Positions 62,082-64,000 of a stretch of DNA of 64,000 nucleotides are shown in pieces (positions within the stretch are counted from its first letter, which is position 1; every line of letters begins with the position of its first letter). Origin of the DNA: Amborella trichopoda (Eukaryota; Streptophyta; Magnoliopsida; Amborellales; Amborellaceae); contig NW_006494789.1 of assembly GCF_000471905.2 (NCBI RefSeq), positions 1,419,545 to 1,483,544 of the forward strand. The letters are read 5' to 3'. A program made the translations under genes and the position numbers. The notes under the pieces are model-generated. The model was not told the DNA's origin. It searched no databases and was given only the letters and a program-made list of their open reading frames with translations.

Positions 62082-62093
62082 CCTATTTATAGG
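62082..62093 (-). promoter_or_regulatory. TATA box of the dehydrin gene
   Basis: ctataaataggg on the minus strand, 107-118 bases above the ATG, is close to the plant TATA consensus. It would place transcription start near 62050-62060, with a short CT-rich leader (61977-62000). Confidence 0.75.
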
Positions 62094-62756
62094 AGTAGGG
62101 AGCTGTATCGAGCGTTGATTTAGATATCCGAGTTGGAGAGTTTCGATATTATCTATTCATGTTTTTATAAAAAATTGTGAATCCTCCTTTTCTTCATAAA
62201 TGACTCCTCGAGATTTTAGTGCTGATTTACATTTTGATTTTTGTTTAATCAACTCATGAGTTTTATTATAACTTACTAGTGTGTAATGTTTAATTATAGT
62301 AAAAGTATTAAAGAAATTTTTTTAAATAGGATAGAGAAAATTCGCATCCGATGTGAAATTTTAGCTCGAGTTTGGCATAAAGTTCAAATTTTTTTTTATT
62401 TAGACAGATGTTGACATATAACTTTATACCCAATAGTTAAGATCAATTGTGATCATCTTATATCGAAAGTAAATGATATTATTGTATATTAAAATAAATT
62501 TTTAATAAAAAATTTACAAAACCCTATAAAAAAAAAAAGAGACTTTCTTATCGACGGAGAACCAAGTTTTTTTTTCTAGCAAACCAAACATGATTTTAGA
62601 TCTTTTTTTTTATGTACAATTTTCCCATTTTTGATTAGTGAGACAAAATAGAAATTTAGGAGGTCATAGGCATATGAACGCGACCTTTTTGGGGCGTAGC
62701 GATAACGCCGGGCATTCCGCTTTATTTTTTTTGACGGTGACAGCCAAATGCTGATC

Positions 62757-62866
62757 GCCACGTATCCGATCCAGCGGACGGTCCGCCGCGGCCCACACGT
62801 TACGCGCAAAGATATTCCCGCCAGAAATGTCGTGCCTCATCACGTGGGCACTACTAGAACACGTGA
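62757..62866 (-). promoter_or_regulatory. Cluster of ACGT-core (G-box/ABRE-like) sites
   Basis: Two CACGTG palindromes at 62841-62846 and 62860-62865 and a CCACGTA at 62758-62764 lie in a GC-richer island about 780-890 bases above the dehydrin start. ABRE-type sites bind bZIP factors in ABA response, which suits a dehydrin. Their distance leaves the link uncertain. Confidence 0.4.
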
Positions 62867-64000
62867 ATGCTTTAAATAACGGATAAAATTCAGTACGGAA
62901 GTCGGTAAATTTCCCCGAATCCAAATTTGACAGGTGGATTGTTCTTGTCTTGAAAATAATGACCCGTGGACAATGCGTACATCTTCACATGTGGGCAATT
63001 ATAGAGCATGAATTCTATGCTCCCGCGGGAGCACTTAATGTTTACACCCTCGGACATAAGACTAACTTGTCGGTAGCGCAGTTCAAAATTTTTATTAGAA
63101 TGATTTCGTTTTCATGCTCAAATATCCTCAAATTGATCATCTTAACCTTAATATATATAGACATAAAATTTCGTTATAAGATGTTGTTTTGATGATCAAA
63201 TATCTTCAAATTAGTCACCTGAACCTCAACATGTATAGATATGAGAAAATAAATAAATTTTAAATTTTAAAAATAATGCATCTTGTAAACCATTTTTTTA
63301 CCCTCAATTTTCGAGGTTTTCAAATTTATAGATATATTGGATCTACACTATTTTTTAAGCTTTCAATTTTATAAATAGAGATAGACAATATATTTTTAAA
63401 GCTATGACAAGGATTTTTAGTATTGAAACTACATTTCGGGATACTATTCAAATGAGTGTTTTATTTTGATTGTTTAGAACCCTTTGTATCCTATTTTTTT
63501 ATTTAAAATTTTAAAAGTACCTACAATTTACTTGAAGATTATATGTAAAAATTGGAGTTTGAATTTTTTTAAAAGTAATAATCAAAATAATCACCATTAA
63601 ATTTGACACATATCTCTAAAAATATTGTGTGAGACTTAATTTTTTTAGAGATTTGTGTCAAATTTAATCGTGATCCTTGAGTCCTACACACATAGATATG
63701 GGAAGGGTCGCATGAGATCATTACTCATTTTTTAATACTTAAATCTCACCCTGCTAAAAAAAAAAATTTTAAATAGTTTCTATTTAGTCTTGAAGCACCA
63801 TTATCCTGAGGCCCTCAAAGAATGTAATCTTAATTTATTTATTTTTATGAGTTCCCAATCTTCTCTCTGAGAAAATCTAAACTAGGAGTATGTTTAAGAC
63901 ACTTCAACCCAAATCCACACGCAATGAAAATTTTCTAAGTTGCATTCTCTATTTGCTCGAGAAAAATAATTCTTGAATATTTATTGTATAGAAACTATCT
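62867..64000. other. AT-rich region to the window end, no gene seen
   Basis: It includes a diverged family A copy (about 63085-63500, ending attttgattgtttagaaccc) and A/T runs. No recognisable coding sequence. Confidence 0.6.

Noticed and set aside
62950..63192. 80-residue plus-strand frame near the right end
   Set aside because: No recognisable domain, overlaps a dispersed repeat and low-complexity AT DNA.
1..64000. tRNA, rRNA or other structured RNA genes
   Set aside because: I looked for box A/B-like tRNA words and rRNA blocks and found none I could support; a covariance-model search would be decisive.

Overview
This is nuclear DNA from a flowering plant. The evidence is AT-rich intergenic DNA, GT-AG introns, CT-rich leaders, plant-specific gene families (vapyrin, DUF639, a KS-type dehydrin, a pentapeptide BTB protein), remnants of LINEs and small inverted-repeat transposons, and a piece of plastid rpoA inside an intron. 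I cannot name the species; a magnoliid or early-diverging eudicot is a guess. Three runs of N (15856-16365, 27397-27431, 37887-38436) show a draft assembly.

Seven protein genes can be rebuilt exon by exon. In order they are: (1) an RRP6-like nuclear exosome 3'-5' exonuclease on the minus strand (10824 down to 516), running off the left edge; (2) a p23-type Hsp90 co-chaperone on the plus strand (last five exons 19274-21917, probable five-base first coding exon at 13764); (3) a DUF639 membrane protein on the minus strand (31404-24530), with one exon apparently lost at the 35-N gap; (4) cytosolic 60S acidic ribosomal protein P1 on the minus strand (36221-34042, four exons); (5) a BTB/POZ plus pentapeptide-repeat protein of the FIP2 type on the plus strand (39587-47614, eleven exons, 300 residues); (6) vapyrin (VPY) on the minus strand (51309-49747, uninterrupted, GC-rich), known from arbuscular mycorrhizal symbiosis; (7) a small KS-type dehydrin of the HIRD11 type on the minus strand (61975-61658).

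Genes 1 and 2 diverge from an AT-rich spacer. Genes 2 and 3 converge, as do 5 and 6. The genes do not form a pathway: they cover RNA decay, protein folding, translation, symbiosis and stress protection, as is usual along a plant chromosome.

Most of the remaining DNA is repeats: a dispersed inverted-repeat family with many copies, a second family with three or more, a MITE sitting in a TA microsatellite, an hAT-like MITE with an 8-bp target duplication, a long-inverted-repeat element, LINE pieces, and many two- to five-copy local tandem duplications. One of these duplicates the splice donor of FIP2 exon 5. I found no convincing new biological system. The points most worth a second look are the missing DUF639 exon with artefact-like sequence at the GA-repeat gap, the probably false gap at 37887-38436, the duplicated FIP2 splice donor, the rpoA insertion, and the transposon end abutting the P1 TATA box.
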